Origin: JBQLZO01 sp052168315
Lineage (GTDB): Bacteria > Planctomycetota > Phycisphaerae > Phycisphaerales > UBA1924
Assembly: GCA_052168315.1 (NCBI GenBank)
Contig: JBQLZO010000040.1
Span: 1-64,000 of the forward strand
Length of the DNA: 64,000 bases
Reading direction: 5' to 3'
Part shown: positions 17,792-27,047 of the stretch, piece by piece
Position numbering within the stretch: position 1 is the stretch's first letter
Layout of the letters: each line of letters starts with the position of its first letter
Program-made: the position numbers and the translations under genes
Notes under the pieces: generated by a model
What the model saw: the letters and a program-made list of their open reading frames with translations, nothing else
Told to the model about the DNA's origin: nothing
The model's database searches: none

Positions 17792-18889
17792 ATGCCGTTG
17801 AACACCGATGCCCAAGATGTTGTAGTGAGACCGCCGGGGCCGGGCGGGCGGGGGTCCGATGCGCCCGATGCGCGGGGTTCGGGCGGGCATGAGGCGGACC
17901 TGGAACTGGCGCAGCGGATCCTGGAGGCGGAGGCGCGGGCGGTCGCGAAGCAGGTCGAGCGGCTCGGCCCGGCGTTCGTCCGGGCGGTGTCGATCGTTGA
18001 AGAAACCGCCGAGGCGCACGGGACGGTGCTGGTCGCCGGGCTGGGCAAGTCGGGGCTGATCGGGCGGAAGATCTCGGCGACGCTGGCGTCGCTCGGGGTG
18101 CCCTCGCACGACATCCACCCGACCGAAGCGCTGCACGGCGACCTGGGGCGGATCAACCGCGGCGACTGCCTGATCGCCCTCTCGAACTCGGGCGAGACCG
18201 AAGAGGTGGTCACGCTGGCGCTGATCTGCAAGCAGGACGCGGTGCCGGTGATCTCGATCACGGGCGGCGAGGGACAGTCGGCTCTGGCGCGGCTCGCCGA
18301 TGCCCCTCTGACGATGGGGACGATCACGGAGGCGTCGGACCTTTCGATGGCGCCGACCTGCTCGACGACGGCGATGCTGGCGCTGGGCGATGCGCTGGCG
18401 CTGACGGTGGCGCAGCGTCGTCGGTTCTCGCATGAGGATTTCGCGAAGCGGCACCCGGGTGGCACGCTGGGGGGGCTGCTGCGTCCGGTGATGGATGCGG
18501 TGCGTTTCTCGGCCGAGCGGGGGCTCCCTGTGGCGCACCAGCGGACGCCGATCAACGAAGCGCTCCGCGCGGCCGAGCGGGTTGTGCGGCGTCCGGGCGC
18601 GCTGCTGATCGTTGATGATGCGGGTGCGCTGGTGGGGATCCTGACGGATGCGGACATCCGCCGGCTGGTGATCGATCATCCCGAGCGGCTGGATCGCCCG
18701 CTGGAGGGCGTGATGACGCCGGGCCCGCGCTGCCTGCCGCATTCAGCGCTGCTGCGGGATGCGGCTCGGATGGTGCGCGAGCATCGGCAGGATGAGATCC
18801 CGATCGTGGATGAGCAGGGGCGTCCGGTCGGGCTGCTGGATGTGCAGGATCTGATCGCGATGCGCATCGTCCGCGAGGCGAGTTCCTGA
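17792..18889 (+). CDS. kdsD: D-arabinose 5-phosphate isomerase (SIS plus two CBS domains)
   Basis: A 365-residue enzyme that converts ribulose-5-phosphate to arabinose-5-phosphate, the precursor of the LPS core sugar Kdo. The SIS domain shows VAGLGKSGLIGRKI and ALSNSGETEEVV; HPTEALHGDLG and HPGGTLG are KdsD/GutQ hallmarks. Two CBS domains follow (about 235-365, ending VDEQGRPVGLLDVQDLI). A 35-residue polar, Gly-rich N-terminus precedes the first helix. ATG at 17792 was taken; GTG at 17777 is also in frame. The gene sits before an Lpt/OstA-like gene, the same neighbourhood as kdsD and lptC/A in E. coli. Confidence 0.92.
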   Translation: MPLNTDAQDVVVRPPGPGGRGSDAPDARGSGGHEADLELAQRILEAEARAVAKQVERLGPAFVRAVSIVEETAEAHGTVLVAGLGKSGLIGRKISATLASLGVPSHDIHPTEALHGDLGRINRGDCLIALSNSGETEEVVTLALICKQDAVPVISITGGEGQSALARLADAPLTMGTITEASDLSMAPTCSTTAMLALGDALALTVAQRRRFSHEDFAKRHPGGTLGGLLRPVMDAVRFSAERGLPVAHQRTPINEALRAAERVVRRPGALLIVDDAGALVGILTDADIRRLVIDHPERLDRPLEGVMTPGPRCLPHSALLRDAARMVREHRQDEIPIVDEQGRPVGLLDVQDLIAMRIVREASS

Positions 18890-18890
18890 G

Positions 18891-18911
18891 GCGGGCGCTG
18901 GCGGCGCCCGC
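18891..18911. repeat. 8-bp hairpin between kdsD and the Lpt-like gene
   Basis: GCGGGCGC, TGGCG loop, GCGCCCGC, starting one base after the kdsD stop. There is no T-tract, so it is more likely an intercistronic stabiliser than a terminator. Confidence 0.45.
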
Positions 18912-19002
18912 GCGGGGCGGCGCGGCGATCCGGAGCGAGACGGCGTGGTGGGGCTGCACCTTGATTGCGGGCGGCCAAGGGTTCTGGAACGAGGTCTGAG
19001 CG

Positions 19003-22000
19003 ATGGATTCTTCGACCCGCCGAGCACTGATGATCGCCGGTGTCCTTGGGATCCTCGGGGCCGTGGGCGTGGCGGGGTTCATGTCGTCGATGGGCGGTTC
19101 GGGGGGCGGCTCGGGGGGCGGGAGCGGGAGCGCGCAGCAGTCGCAGGCGCGGAGCGGGACGCCGGATGTGCGGGTCTCGAAGCCGGTGGATGCGGGCGGT
19201 TCGGCGCGGGCGGGGATCTCGGACCTGGTGCAGGCGGGGGCGCGGGCGCGGATCGTCTCGACGGACGAGCGCGGGCAGGCGGTGATGGAGATCGCGTTCG
19301 ACACGATCGAGCCGCTCCCGGATGGTCGATTCGCGGGGACGGGGATCGATGGGTGGTGGCGCGTCGGCGAGCGGCGGGTGCAGGTTCAGGCGCCGGAGGG
19401 CACGCTGGTGATGCCGGCCGCGAGCGAAGCGCCGGAGTCCGGCACGCTGGCGGGGGGCGTGGACATCCGGATCGTCGAGCCGATCGAGTCCGGGGGACGG
19501 ATGGTGCTGGGTGTGACGGCCAGCGCGCGCGTGCCCACGCTGGGCTTTGATCTGCACTCGGGAGAGATCACGACCCCGGACACGATCACCGCGATGGGGC
19601 ATGGGTGGGAGGTGGAACTGAATGCCCTGTCGCTGATGTTCAGCGAGCAGGACCAGCGGATCACCTACGCGCGCGTGCCGCGCGGTGGGCGGGTGCGTGT
19701 CGGCGCGCAGCACGGACTGGGCGCCGGCGCGGGCGTGGCCGCGCCCGTTGGAGCGTCCGCGCCGGCGGCTTCGATGCCGAGTTCGCTGGAGCAGCGGGCG
19801 GAGCCGGCTGACGGTGGCGGCGAGGCGGGCGCTGCGCCGCCGCGGGTGGATCTGTACCGCATCGCGGTGGCGGATCGGGTGATGCTCGAGTCGGGGCCGC
19901 GCTCCGTCGAGAGCCAGGCGATGACGATCTTCGCGCGGCTGACCGACGGGGGCCTCGCGGGGATGTCCACGCCCGATGGGGCGGCGGGCGACGATGGTGG
20001 TGGCGCCGGGGCTCCAGGAGGCGCTGGCGATGATGATGGCTCGCGCGATGACCCATCGTCGTTCGAGGGCGCGATCGGGTGGGAGGGGGCGCTGGAACTG
20101 ATCGCGCTCGAGCAGTCGCCGCCTGAGTTGACGCGCGACGACCTGCTCGCTCGGTTCGAGGGAGGGAGCGATGCGATGCGCGTGCGGCTGGCGGACGAGT
20201 CCAGCGGGATCAGCGCGACCGGTGTGCGGTTCGAGTACGCGGGTACGCGTCGCGCCGCGCGCCTGATGGGCACGCCGGGCGAGCGGGCGGTGATCGTCGA
20301 AGCGCCGGGCGCGGGGCGCGCGGACCTGTCGGAGCTGAGCATCGATCTGATCACCGGGCGCGGGAGCGCCACCGGGGCGGGCAGGCTGCTCGCGCTGCGG
20401 GAAGAGTCGGACCGCGCTCCGGACTCGATCGAGTGGGGCATCGGGCTGACTTTCCAGCTCGCCGGCGGCGGCGTCGGGGAGGGCATCGATGGCGCGAGCG
20501 GCGGCGATGGGCTGACGCTGGAGCGGGCCGATTTCACCGGGAGCGTGCTGGCGACGGATGGCCAGCGTTCCCTGTCCGCGCACCTTGTGCGGGCGTGGTT
20601 CGATCGCGCAGAGGCCGGCGGCGCAGCGCGCCTGCGGCGGCTGGTCGCCACGGGCGATGGCGCAACACTCGCGGAGGCTCGGGCCCCGCGCTCGGATGGA
20701 TCGGGCGCGTTCGATCGCGTGGCGGGCGAGGAACTGACGGTTCTGTTCGAGCCGGAGGGCGATGCGGCGCTGGGCGGCGGCGAGCGCGATGCCGGCGTGG
20801 TCCCGCGGATCGCCAGCGCGGTCGGTCGGGTCGAGGGGGCGTGGGATGGGAACTCGGTCGAGGGCGACTACGCCGAGGCGATCTTCGCCCGCGCGCCGGG
20901 GGGCGGGGTGGAAAGCGGGGCGGGCGACGGGTCCGACGAGATCGTCGTCGAGCGCATCACCATCGAGGGCGAGGACGACCGCCTGATCACGCTGCGCTCC
21001 GCTGATGGCTGGCGCGCCACCGGGCGGCGGGCGGAGGCTTCGCAGTCGACCGATTCCGCGACGATCGTGGGCTCTCCGGCGACCATCGTGTTCACGAATG
21101 AGGAAGGCGGTCGAGCGCTGTCGGGCCCCGCGATCGAGGTCCGGCGCGAGGGGGAGACGCTGGCGGTCAACGGCCCGGGGACGATCTCGCTGGCGAGCAT
21201 CAACGACCTCGCCACCGCGTACACCCGCGCGCAGATCAGCTGGCGGGATGCGCTGCACTACGACGACCGCGCCGGGCGCGCCGAGGTGATCGGCGGGCTC
21301 GTCGCGATCGCGGCCACGCCGACCAACGAGCGCGGGATCAGCGAGCGACACCTGGCCGAGAGCGCCCGCGCGGTGCTCCAGCTCTCGACGGATGGCGCGG
21401 AGATGCGGTCCGGTCCTTCCAGCGGAGCAGGCGCGGACGCAGCATCCCGAGCGTTGTCGCGCGAGCGGCGGATCGTCGGTGTTGAGCTCACCGGCGGGGC
21501 GGATCCGGCAAACGAGTCCGCGTGGGCCCGCGTCGAGACCCGTCGGTTCGTGACCTCCGCGCCCGCGGGAACGGGCGGGGCGTCGGAAGGTGGCGGCGTT
21601 GCTCCGAGCGATCAGGCTCAGGTGGCCGCGCCGGCGGGCGAGCTGGAACTGCTCATCGAGCTGGCCGGGCCGGTGCTGCGATCCGACCTCGATCGGGGCA
21701 CGCTGGAGGTTCCCGCGCCCGGGCGGCTGGTGATCGAGGACCGGCGGGGGGCGAAGGCCTCGTCCGGCGGACAGTCGCCCGCAGCGCTGTCACGGTTCCG
21801 GTGGGCGGGCGGGCTCTCGCTCGATGCCTCCGAGAGCCGCGCGACGATCAACGACCGAGTGAGCCTGCTGCACCGCCCGTTCAACGCGACGACCATCACC
21901 GAGCTGCGCTGCCAGCGGCTCGATGCATGGTTCGTTGATGAGTCCGGACGGGCGCTGTCCCGATCGGATGGGGGCGGGGATGGCGGCGGGGGAATCGGCG

Positions 22001-22281
22001 GCGCCGGCTCCGCTGACCTGCTGCAGGGGCTCGGCGCTTCGGGCGTGCGGCTGAAGCGCGTGGAACTCGCGGGCGCGGTGTGGATCAGCCACGAGGCGCT
22101 CGAGGTCTCCGGCGACACCCTGCGGTACACCACGACCGACGCGGAGTTGTTCATCGCCGCCAACCCCGGGAACACGGTCACGATCGTGGAACGGGCCTCC
22201 GGGCGGACCTTCAACGCGCGCGAGGTCGCGGTGAACATCGAGACGGGCGCATGGCGTCAGGTCGGTGGCGCGGCGCGCTGA
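19003..22281 (+). CDS. Large Lpt/OstA-like periplasmic protein, probable LPS transport role
   Basis: A 1092-residue protein with one N-terminal membrane anchor (about 8-27) and a Gly/Ser linker, the rest periplasmic. Repeated beta-rich blocks alternate short strands with phrases such as LRYTTTDAELFIAANPGNTV, ARLMGTPGERAVIVEAP and GGLVAIAATPTNERG, the look of stacked OstA/LptA jelly-roll strands; the final 70 residues are the best match. In Gram-negative bacteria LptC (anchored) and LptA (soluble) form a bridge for LPS. Here one very long anchored protein directly follows kdsD, so I infer it replaces separate LptC and LptA. This needs structure prediction; the sequence alone does not prove it. 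Confidence 0.55.
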   Translation: MDSSTRRALMIAGVLGILGAVGVAGFMSSMGGSGGGSGGGSGSAQQSQARSGTPDVRVSKPVDAGGSARAGISDLVQAGARARIVSTDERGQAVMEIAFDTIEPLPDGRFAGTGIDGWWRVGERRVQVQAPEGTLVMPAASEAPESGTLAGGVDIRIVEPIESGGRMVLGVTASARVPTLGFDLHSGEITTPDTITAMGHGWEVELNALSLMFSEQDQRITYARVPRGGRVRVGAQHGLGAGAGVAAPVGASAPAASMPSSLEQRAEPADGGGEAGAAPPRVDLYRIAVADRVMLESGPRSVESQAMTIFARLTDGGLAGMSTPDGAAGDDGGGAGAPGGAGDDDGSRDDPSSFEGAIGWEGALELIALEQSPPELTRDDLLARFEGGSDAMRVRLADESSGISATGVRFEYAGTRRAARLMGTPGERAVIVEAPGAGRADLSELSIDLITGRGSATGAGRLLALREESDRAPDSIEWGIGLTFQLAGGGVGEGIDGASGGDGLTLERADFTGSVLATDGQRSLSAHLVRAWFDRAEAGGAARLRRLVATGDGATLAEARAPRSDGSGAFDRVAGEELTVLFEPEGDAALGGGERDAGVVPRIASAVGRVEGAWDGNSVEGDYAEAIFARAPGGGVESGAGDGSDEIVVERITIEGEDDRLITLRSADGWRATGRRAEASQSTDSATIVGSPATIVFTNEEGGRALSGPAIEVRREGETLAVNGPGTISLASINDLATAYTRAQISWRDALHYDDRAGRAEVIGGLVAIAATPTNERGISERHLAESARAVLQLSTDGAEMRSGPSSGAGADAASRALSRERRIVGVELTGGADPANESAWARVETRRFVTSAPAGTGGASEGGGVAPSDQAQVAAPAGELELLIELAGPVLRSDLDRGTLEVPAPGRLVIEDRRGAKASSGGQSPAALSRFRWAGGLSLDASESRATINDRVSLLHRPFNATTITELRCQRLDAWFVDESGRALSRSDGGGDGGGGIGGAGSADLLQGLGASGVRLKRVELAGAVWISHEALEVSGDTLRYTTTDAELFIAANPGNTVTIVERASGRTFNAREVAVNIETGAWRQVGGAAR

Positions 22282-22299
22282 GCGCTGCTGGTCCCGCGG

Positions 22300-23298
22300 T
22301 CACGGGCTGCCGGAGTGCCGGCGACGCCACGCGGTCACGGCTTCGGGCTCTCTGGGATAGATCGGCTGCAGCGCGGCGGGGTCCACCGGCGAGAGCACCG
22401 CCCCCCCCGCCCCCCCCACCGCACCCCACCCGCTCCCCCCACTCCGCCCAATTTCCGCGAACACCAGCGATGCGATCGAGCGCGGGTCGAAGCGCGGTGC
22501 GCGGACCTGGCGCTCATCGATCCGGCCATCGTGCGCCTGCACGCGCTGCACGGTGCCGCGCTCGGCGATGACGATCGTCGCACCCGGGTCCCCGCCATCT
22601 TCCCCGTCGGGCATGCCGACCAGCGGATTCCCGATGGGCGCCAGCCGGGCCTCTTCGATCGGGACAATACGGGCGAACACAGGGGGGACCGATCGCGCGC
22701 CGGGCTCGCCCGCGGGCGATTCGACTTTCTGGCACTCGAAGATCTGCCGCCAGACATCTTCGCGCTTCCATGCCAGCAGGACCGCGAAGCGCTGCCCCGC
22801 GGGGTGCGCTGCTCCGGGTGCCATCGCCATCGACATCGCCTCTGCGTGCGCGAGCGCGCGGGCCGTGGGAACGCCGAAGCAGGCGCATCCGGTCGCCTCC
22901 GCGATGCACTGGGCCGTGGCGGCGGCGATGCGGCAAGCGGTGTACCCGCCGGGTCCGAGCGAGACTGCGATCGCGCCGAGCGCGCCCGGCGCGATGCCGG
23001 CCTCGCGGCAGGCCGCATCGATCATCGGCGCGAGCGCATCGTCGTGCCGCTCGCGCGGCTCCAGCGCCCTGTGCGCCAGGCACCGCACTCCATCTGCTTC
23101 GTTCGGTGCTCCTGCAACACCGGCCCGCCGCGCGGCGTTGGTCGGTGGCGCTGCACCCGTGCCCGCGCCCGGGCCGTGCGCTGGACCGGCGGCGGCGAGG
23201 TAGATCCCGACGCCGGGCGAGCATCCGGGCGCTCCCTCGCCCGAGGGATTGGTCGATTCGATGGCGAGCAGGATTCGTGGATCGGGATCGGCGGACAT
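22300..23298 (-). CDS. tsaB: tRNA threonylcarbamoyladenosine biosynthesis protein TsaB-like
   Basis: A 332-residue ASKHA-fold protein. It opens with ILLAIESTNPSG and carries the TsaB core ALGAIAVSLGPGGYTACRIA, followed by AEATGCACFGVPTARALAHA. TsaB pairs with TsaD in making t6A at position 37 of ANN-decoding tRNAs. It is longer than usual because of a Gly/Ala/Pro-rich insertion after residue 20 and a C-terminal extension crossing a G-rich tract. The ATG at 23298 was chosen; another in-frame ATG at 23310 is equally possible. It converges with the Lpt-like gene, 19 bp apart. Confidence 0.82.
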   Translation of the reverse strand: MSADPDPRILLAIESTNPSGEGAPGCSPGVGIYLAAAGPAHGPGAGTGAAPPTNAARRAGVAGAPNEADGVRCLAHRALEPRERHDDALAPMIDAACREAGIAPGALGAIAVSLGPGGYTACRIAAATAQCIAEATGCACFGVPTARALAHAEAMSMAMAPGAAHPAGQRFAVLLAWKREDVWRQIFECQKVESPAGEPGARSVPPVFARIVPIEEARLAPIGNPLVGMPDGEDGGDPGATIVIAERGTVQRVQAHDGRIDERQVRAPRFDPRSIASLVFAEIGRSGGSGWGAVGGAGGAVLSPVDPAALQPIYPREPEAVTAWRRRHSGSP

Positions 23299-23574
23299 CA
23301 TCACCATCATCGTCGGCTTGGGCCGGCGTTGGGGGCTGGGCAGCGACCCCGGCTGCCGCTCCCGGTTTCGGCTGTGAGCGTTCGCCGGGCAATCGCGGGA
23401 TGCCGATCCCCAACAACCCCCCGGGAGCCGCCAGGCACATTCCCCCGGCACGGGAGGAAAACCCATCGTATCGTGTGACGGACACGGCATACATCCATCG
23501 ATTGAGCGAGCGAGGAACGCCCGGCACGCCCATCATCAAGACGATCGCACGCGGGCGACGGAGGACACCCCACG

Positions 23575-24162
23575 ATGACCGACTCCCCCCCCACACCCCA
23601 CACCCCCACCCACTCTCCTACCCCTGCCAGTCCCTCCAGCGCACAGCGCCCGAAGGACCGTGCCGAGTTGGCGGGCTTCCCCCCCGACCACGGCCCGGAG
23701 CAGAATGTCATGCTCGTGCACCCGTCGATCTGGCGGGGCAAGCCGTTCTCCTCGCTCGCGCTGTGGATCGCGCCGGTGCTCATCGCCGGGCTGGCCCGGT
23801 TCGTGATGTTCAAGGACATGTCGTGGGGCGCGACCGGGATCACCTTCCTGGTCGTCGCGGTGCTCGCGTGGGGATTCTTCCTGTGGGAGTGGCTGTTCTT
23901 CAGCCTGGCGCGGTCGCTCAAGGTCACGAACAAGCGCGTGCTGGAGCGCACGGGGCTGCTCAGCCGTCGGAGCAGCGAGGTGCTGCACGAGCACATCCGC
24001 TCGGTCGCGGTCGATCAGACGCTGCTGCAGCGGATTTTCAACCTCGGCACGCTGGCGATCTCCAGCTCCGCCAGCGATGCGAACGAGATCCACATGAAGG
24101 ATGTGCCGCAGCCGCACAAGGTCAAAGAGGTCATCGACCTGTACCGCGACCAGCTCGCCTGA
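23575..24162 (+). CDS. Bacterial PH-domain (bPH2/DUF304) membrane protein
   Basis: A 195-residue protein with a Pro/Ser-rich N-terminus (about 1-35), two membrane helices (about 62-80 and 88-108) and a C-terminal bPH2 domain beginning at LKVTNKRVLERTGLLSRRSSE and continuing HEHIRSVAVDQTLLQRIF and LAISSS. These proteins are common, often poorly characterised, and may sense or remodel membranes. A short AGGA lies ahead of the ATG. The downstream acpS reads the other way, 21 bp away. Confidence 0.85.
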   Translation: MTDSPPTPHTPTHSPTPASPSSAQRPKDRAELAGFPPDHGPEQNVMLVHPSIWRGKPFSSLALWIAPVLIAGLARFVMFKDMSWGATGITFLVVAVLAWGFFLWEWLFFSLARSLKVTNKRVLERTGLLSRRSSEVLHEHIRSVAVDQTLLQRIFNLGTLAISSSASDANEIHMKDVPQPHKVKEVIDLYRDQLA

Positions 24163-24183
24163 ACGGTCGGCGGAAGCCGCTGC

Positions 24184-24570
24184 TCAGCCGCGCCAGCCGA
24201 TCACGGATGCGATCGCGTGCGTGTCGGTGTGCGAGAGCGAGAGAGCCCATCGCGTGATGCCGAGCCTGTCGGCGGCGGCGGCCGCGCCTGCGTGAAGGGC
24301 CAGCGCCGGTCCGGCATCGCCCTCGCGGACCACCTCGATGTCGCAGAATCCCACGCCGCCGCTCCAGCCGGTGCCCAGGGCCTTCATCGCGGCTTCCTTG
24401 GCCGCGAAGCGTGCGGCAAGGTGCTCGGTGCGTCGGCGGGGGCGCGCATCGGCGTACGCCAGTTCGCCGGGCGTGAACACCCTGCGGGCGAACCCACCGG
24501 CGTGCTCATCGAGCGATCGGGCGAACCGCGCGACTTCCACAAGATCGACCCCGTGAACCAGATCCGGCAT
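24184..24570 (-). CDS. acpS: Holo-[acyl-carrier-protein] synthase
   Basis: A 128-residue phosphopantetheinyl transferase that moves the 4'-phosphopantetheine arm from CoA to a serine of ACP. The two Mg-binding sites are present: Asp9 in HGVDLVEVARF and Glu59 in RFAAKEAAMKALG. C-terminal WALSLSHTDTHAIASVI is the last strand of the fold. The ATG at 24570 starts exactly at the first beta strand; the longer open frame upstream is not like AcpS. It is probably expressed separately from the beta-solenoid gene to its right. Confidence 0.94.
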   Translation of the reverse strand: MPDLVHGVDLVEVARFARSLDEHAGGFARRVFTPGELAYADARPRRRTEHLAARFAAKEAAMKALGTGWSGGVGFCDIEVVREGDAGPALALHAGAAAAADRLGITRWALSLSHTDTHAIASVIGWRG

Positions 24571-24656
24571 GAGCGGATTGTTGCCGGATCGGCGTCTGCG
24601 TGCGCCAGGCGAGGGCGCGGACCGGATCGGTCGGAGCGGGTCGGGCACGCGAAATC

Positions 24657-24686
24657 GGGCGCCCGGCGATTGTTCGCCGGGCGCCC
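24657..24686 (-). terminator. Strong hairpin, possible terminator of the leftward dockerin gene
   Basis: A perfect 13-bp stem (GGGCGCCCGGCGA with TCGCCGGGCGCCC) has a four-base loop. On the minus strand it is followed by GATTTCG, a poor T-tract. It lies 117 bases beyond the stop at 24803 and upstream of acpS. Confidence 0.5.
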
Positions 24687-24802
24687 GCGGAGGGAACGGA
24701 TGGTCCCTGGTGTCGTGTATTGCCTGGGGCCGCCCCGCCGCCCGGCGCCGGCCCGCATCGCGGCGGGTCGAGGAGCTGGCGGGCGGGGCGGTGCAGGTCG
24801 GA

Positions 24803-26737
24803 TCAGCAGATGCTCCCGAACAGGCCGAGCAGGATCGAGAGGTCGTCGCTGTCGGTGTCGCCATCGCCATCGATGTCGCCATCGCCCGAGACGCCGAACG
24901 CACCGAGCAGGATCGTGAGGTCATCGCTGTCGATCAGGCCGTTGCCCGACAGGTCGGCCCCGCAGGGCTCGGCGATCCCGACGAACTCGAGGACCACGCG
25001 GTTGGGCGTGTAGGAGACCTCGAAGCCCGGCTCGCCGGCGAGGGCATCGAACGCGCCGATCACGCTCCCGTTGGTCTGCACGACCTCGAAGGTGTCGCCG
25101 ACCTGCGGGACGAACCCGTTGGCGAGGGTGATGTGCAGCGTGCCGGCGAAGGTCGCATCGCCAGAGGTCTCGTAGACATCGTGGAGCAGCGGCGTGAGCC
25201 CGCCGAGGTCGACCATGAGCGTGCCGGTGTCGTCCTGCGTGTAGTCGCCGGTGATGTAGGCGTACCCGACCTGCGGGCTGGCCAGCCCGGCGTGGACGGT
25301 GCCCGCGTTGTCGACATCGACTTCGACATCGGCGCTGGTGCCGATGGACATGGTCGCGCCCTCGCCGACCACGATCCGCCCGAGGCCGGTGGTGTCCGAG
25401 GATGAGTGCAGCGCCAGCAGGTTGTTGACCCGGAGCTCGGTGGACTCGGAGTTGAGGTGCATGGTCGAGAACGGGAGGATGATCAGCGGTGCGTTGGCGG
25501 CGATGCCGGTGCCGGTGGCGTTGATCGAGCCGGTGACCCGCGTCGCGGCGGTGCCGTTGAGCTGGGTGCGCTGGCCGGCGAAGCTGCCGAGGTTCATCGG
25601 CGCATCGACGGTCCAGAACCCGGCCGGGACATTGGCCTCGATGACGCCGCCGGTCGAGTTGATCTCGCCCTGCCACAGCGCGGGGATGGGACCGTCGAAC
25701 ACGATCGTCGAATTGAACCCGACGCTCAGATCCGAGCCGGGGAACGAGTCCACCGGGGCGCTGAATCGCAGGACCCTGGACTCGAAGATGTTGGTGCCCA
25801 CATTCACGGATGAGCCGATCGCGAGGTCGATCTCGGTCGCGACCACGAGTTCGCCGCTGGAGACGGTCAGCTCGCCCTCGAGCGTGAGCGGGCCCGAATC
25901 CACGATCAGCGCCTCGTTGCCCGCGCCGGGCTGTGCGGTGATCTCGCCCTCGACGGTCCACGCCTGCTCGAACTCGACCGAGCAGCCCGGGCCGAGGATC
26001 AGGTCGCGGACCGGCGTGAACAGCGGCGCATCGACGACCAGCGAGCGGTTGGCCTGCATCACCTGGATGGTCTGCGGCGGCGCGAACGAGCCGCCGGAGA
26101 AGACCTGGATCTCCATGTCGCCGCCGGAGACATTCAGGGGCCCCGCGTCGAACAGGTTCAGCGCGGCCGGATTGGGCGAGGTGGTGCGGAGCAGGCCGTA
26201 CCCCACGACCCGCCCGCCGGTGTCGGCGGTAAGCTGCTGGCGGACGAGCGCGTTCCCGCCCGAGAGCTGCAGCCGCCCGTCGTTCTCGATGTCGAGGGTG
26301 TTGGTGTCGAACTGGAATCCGCCGAAACCGGAGGCCGCGACGAAGACGCTGGAGTCGACGCCGTTGATCGTCGTCATCCCGGTCGTGGGGGCGTGGTAGA
26401 CCCGCAGCGCGTGCCCGTTGGTCGAGAGCGAGCGGTTCATGCCGACATACAGCGAGGCCAGGTTGTTGGTGGTGTTGGTGAGGAAGATGTTGGCGTCGGC
26501 ATCAAGGATGATCGCGGAGTCGCCGCCGATGGGCACGACCGCGGGCGTCCAGTTGGCCGCCGAGTGCCAATCGTTCGAGAGATTGCCGGTCCAGGTCCGA
26601 ACAGCGCTGCCCGGCGGGATCACGATCCCGGCGCTGGCAGCGCCCGAGATCGCGCACGCCCCGGCGGCGGCGATCAGCGTGTGAGCGGTGCGGTTGGTCC
26701 AGAACGACAGCCCGGCCCGACGAACTTGCGTGCCCAT
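24803..26737 (-). CDS. Exported beta-solenoid protein with C-terminal dockerin-like module
   Basis: A 644-residue secreted protein. The signal peptide (to about residue 36, ending GAASAG) is followed by WTGNLSNDWHSAANWTPAVVP, typical of autotransporter-like or PEP/GC-type solenoid surface proteins, then about 500 residues of Asn/Gly/Thr-rich short strands suggesting a right-handed beta helix. Residues about 592-644 hold the doubled EF-hand module (DLSGNGLIDSDDL and DIDGDGDTDSDDL), ending in FGSIC, as in the haloperoxidase at 5393 and the peptidase at 35465. Function is unknown: surface display or polysaccharide binding is likely. It reads alone, and the 310 bp before its start shows no gene. 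Confidence 0.75.
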   Translation of the reverse strand: MGTQVRRAGLSFWTNRTAHTLIAAAGACAISGAASAGIVIPPGSAVRTWTGNLSNDWHSAANWTPAVVPIGGDSAIILDADANIFLTNTTNNLASLYVGMNRSLSTNGHALRVYHAPTTGMTTINGVDSSVFVAASGFGGFQFDTNTLDIENDGRLQLSGGNALVRQQLTADTGGRVVGYGLLRTTSPNPAALNLFDAGPLNVSGGDMEIQVFSGGSFAPPQTIQVMQANRSLVVDAPLFTPVRDLILGPGCSVEFEQAWTVEGEITAQPGAGNEALIVDSGPLTLEGELTVSSGELVVATEIDLAIGSSVNVGTNIFESRVLRFSAPVDSFPGSDLSVGFNSTIVFDGPIPALWQGEINSTGGVIEANVPAGFWTVDAPMNLGSFAGQRTQLNGTAATRVTGSINATGTGIAANAPLIILPFSTMHLNSESTELRVNNLLALHSSSDTTGLGRIVVGEGATMSIGTSADVEVDVDNAGTVHAGLASPQVGYAYITGDYTQDDTGTLMVDLGGLTPLLHDVYETSGDATFAGTLHITLANGFVPQVGDTFEVVQTNGSVIGAFDALAGEPGFEVSYTPNRVVLEFVGIAEPCGADLSGNGLIDSDDLTILLGAFGVSGDGDIDGDGDTDSDDLSILLGLFGSIC

Positions 26738-27047
26738 GGTTCACTCCACTTCCTGTCTGGTGGTTCGATCGGGCCCGGAACGCTTCGATGCGTCCGCGCC
26801 CCATCGGATCCCGGCGCGTTCGCTCGCGCCGCATCGCGGGCGCCCGCCGATCCATCACGGCGGGGCGTCGCCGGGGCGTGCCCCCTTTGATAACCAGGGG
26901 CGTGCTCTCGGCGGACACGGGGTCGATGGCCGGACCACCCGGCCATTCCCGTCCCGACACCACACAACGCGACACCGCCCCGCGGATCGCGCCACGGGGT
27001 GATGGTCGGGAGTCAGCGCGGGTCGGCGCGGGTGTCGGGCTCAGCGT
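26738..27047. promoter_or_regulatory. Intergenic region upstream of the beta-solenoid gene
   Basis: This 310-bp stretch lies between the leftward GGDEF/EAL gene end and the beta-solenoid start. No gene is supported. It probably carries the beta-solenoid promoter on the minus strand; no clear boxes are visible. Confidence 0.4.

Noticed and set aside
22398..22440. C-rich tract that looks like a repeat or G-quadruplex
   Set aside because: It lies inside tsaB and codes for a Gly-rich loop; no repeat unit is conserved. It could fold as a G-quadruplex but nothing else supports this.
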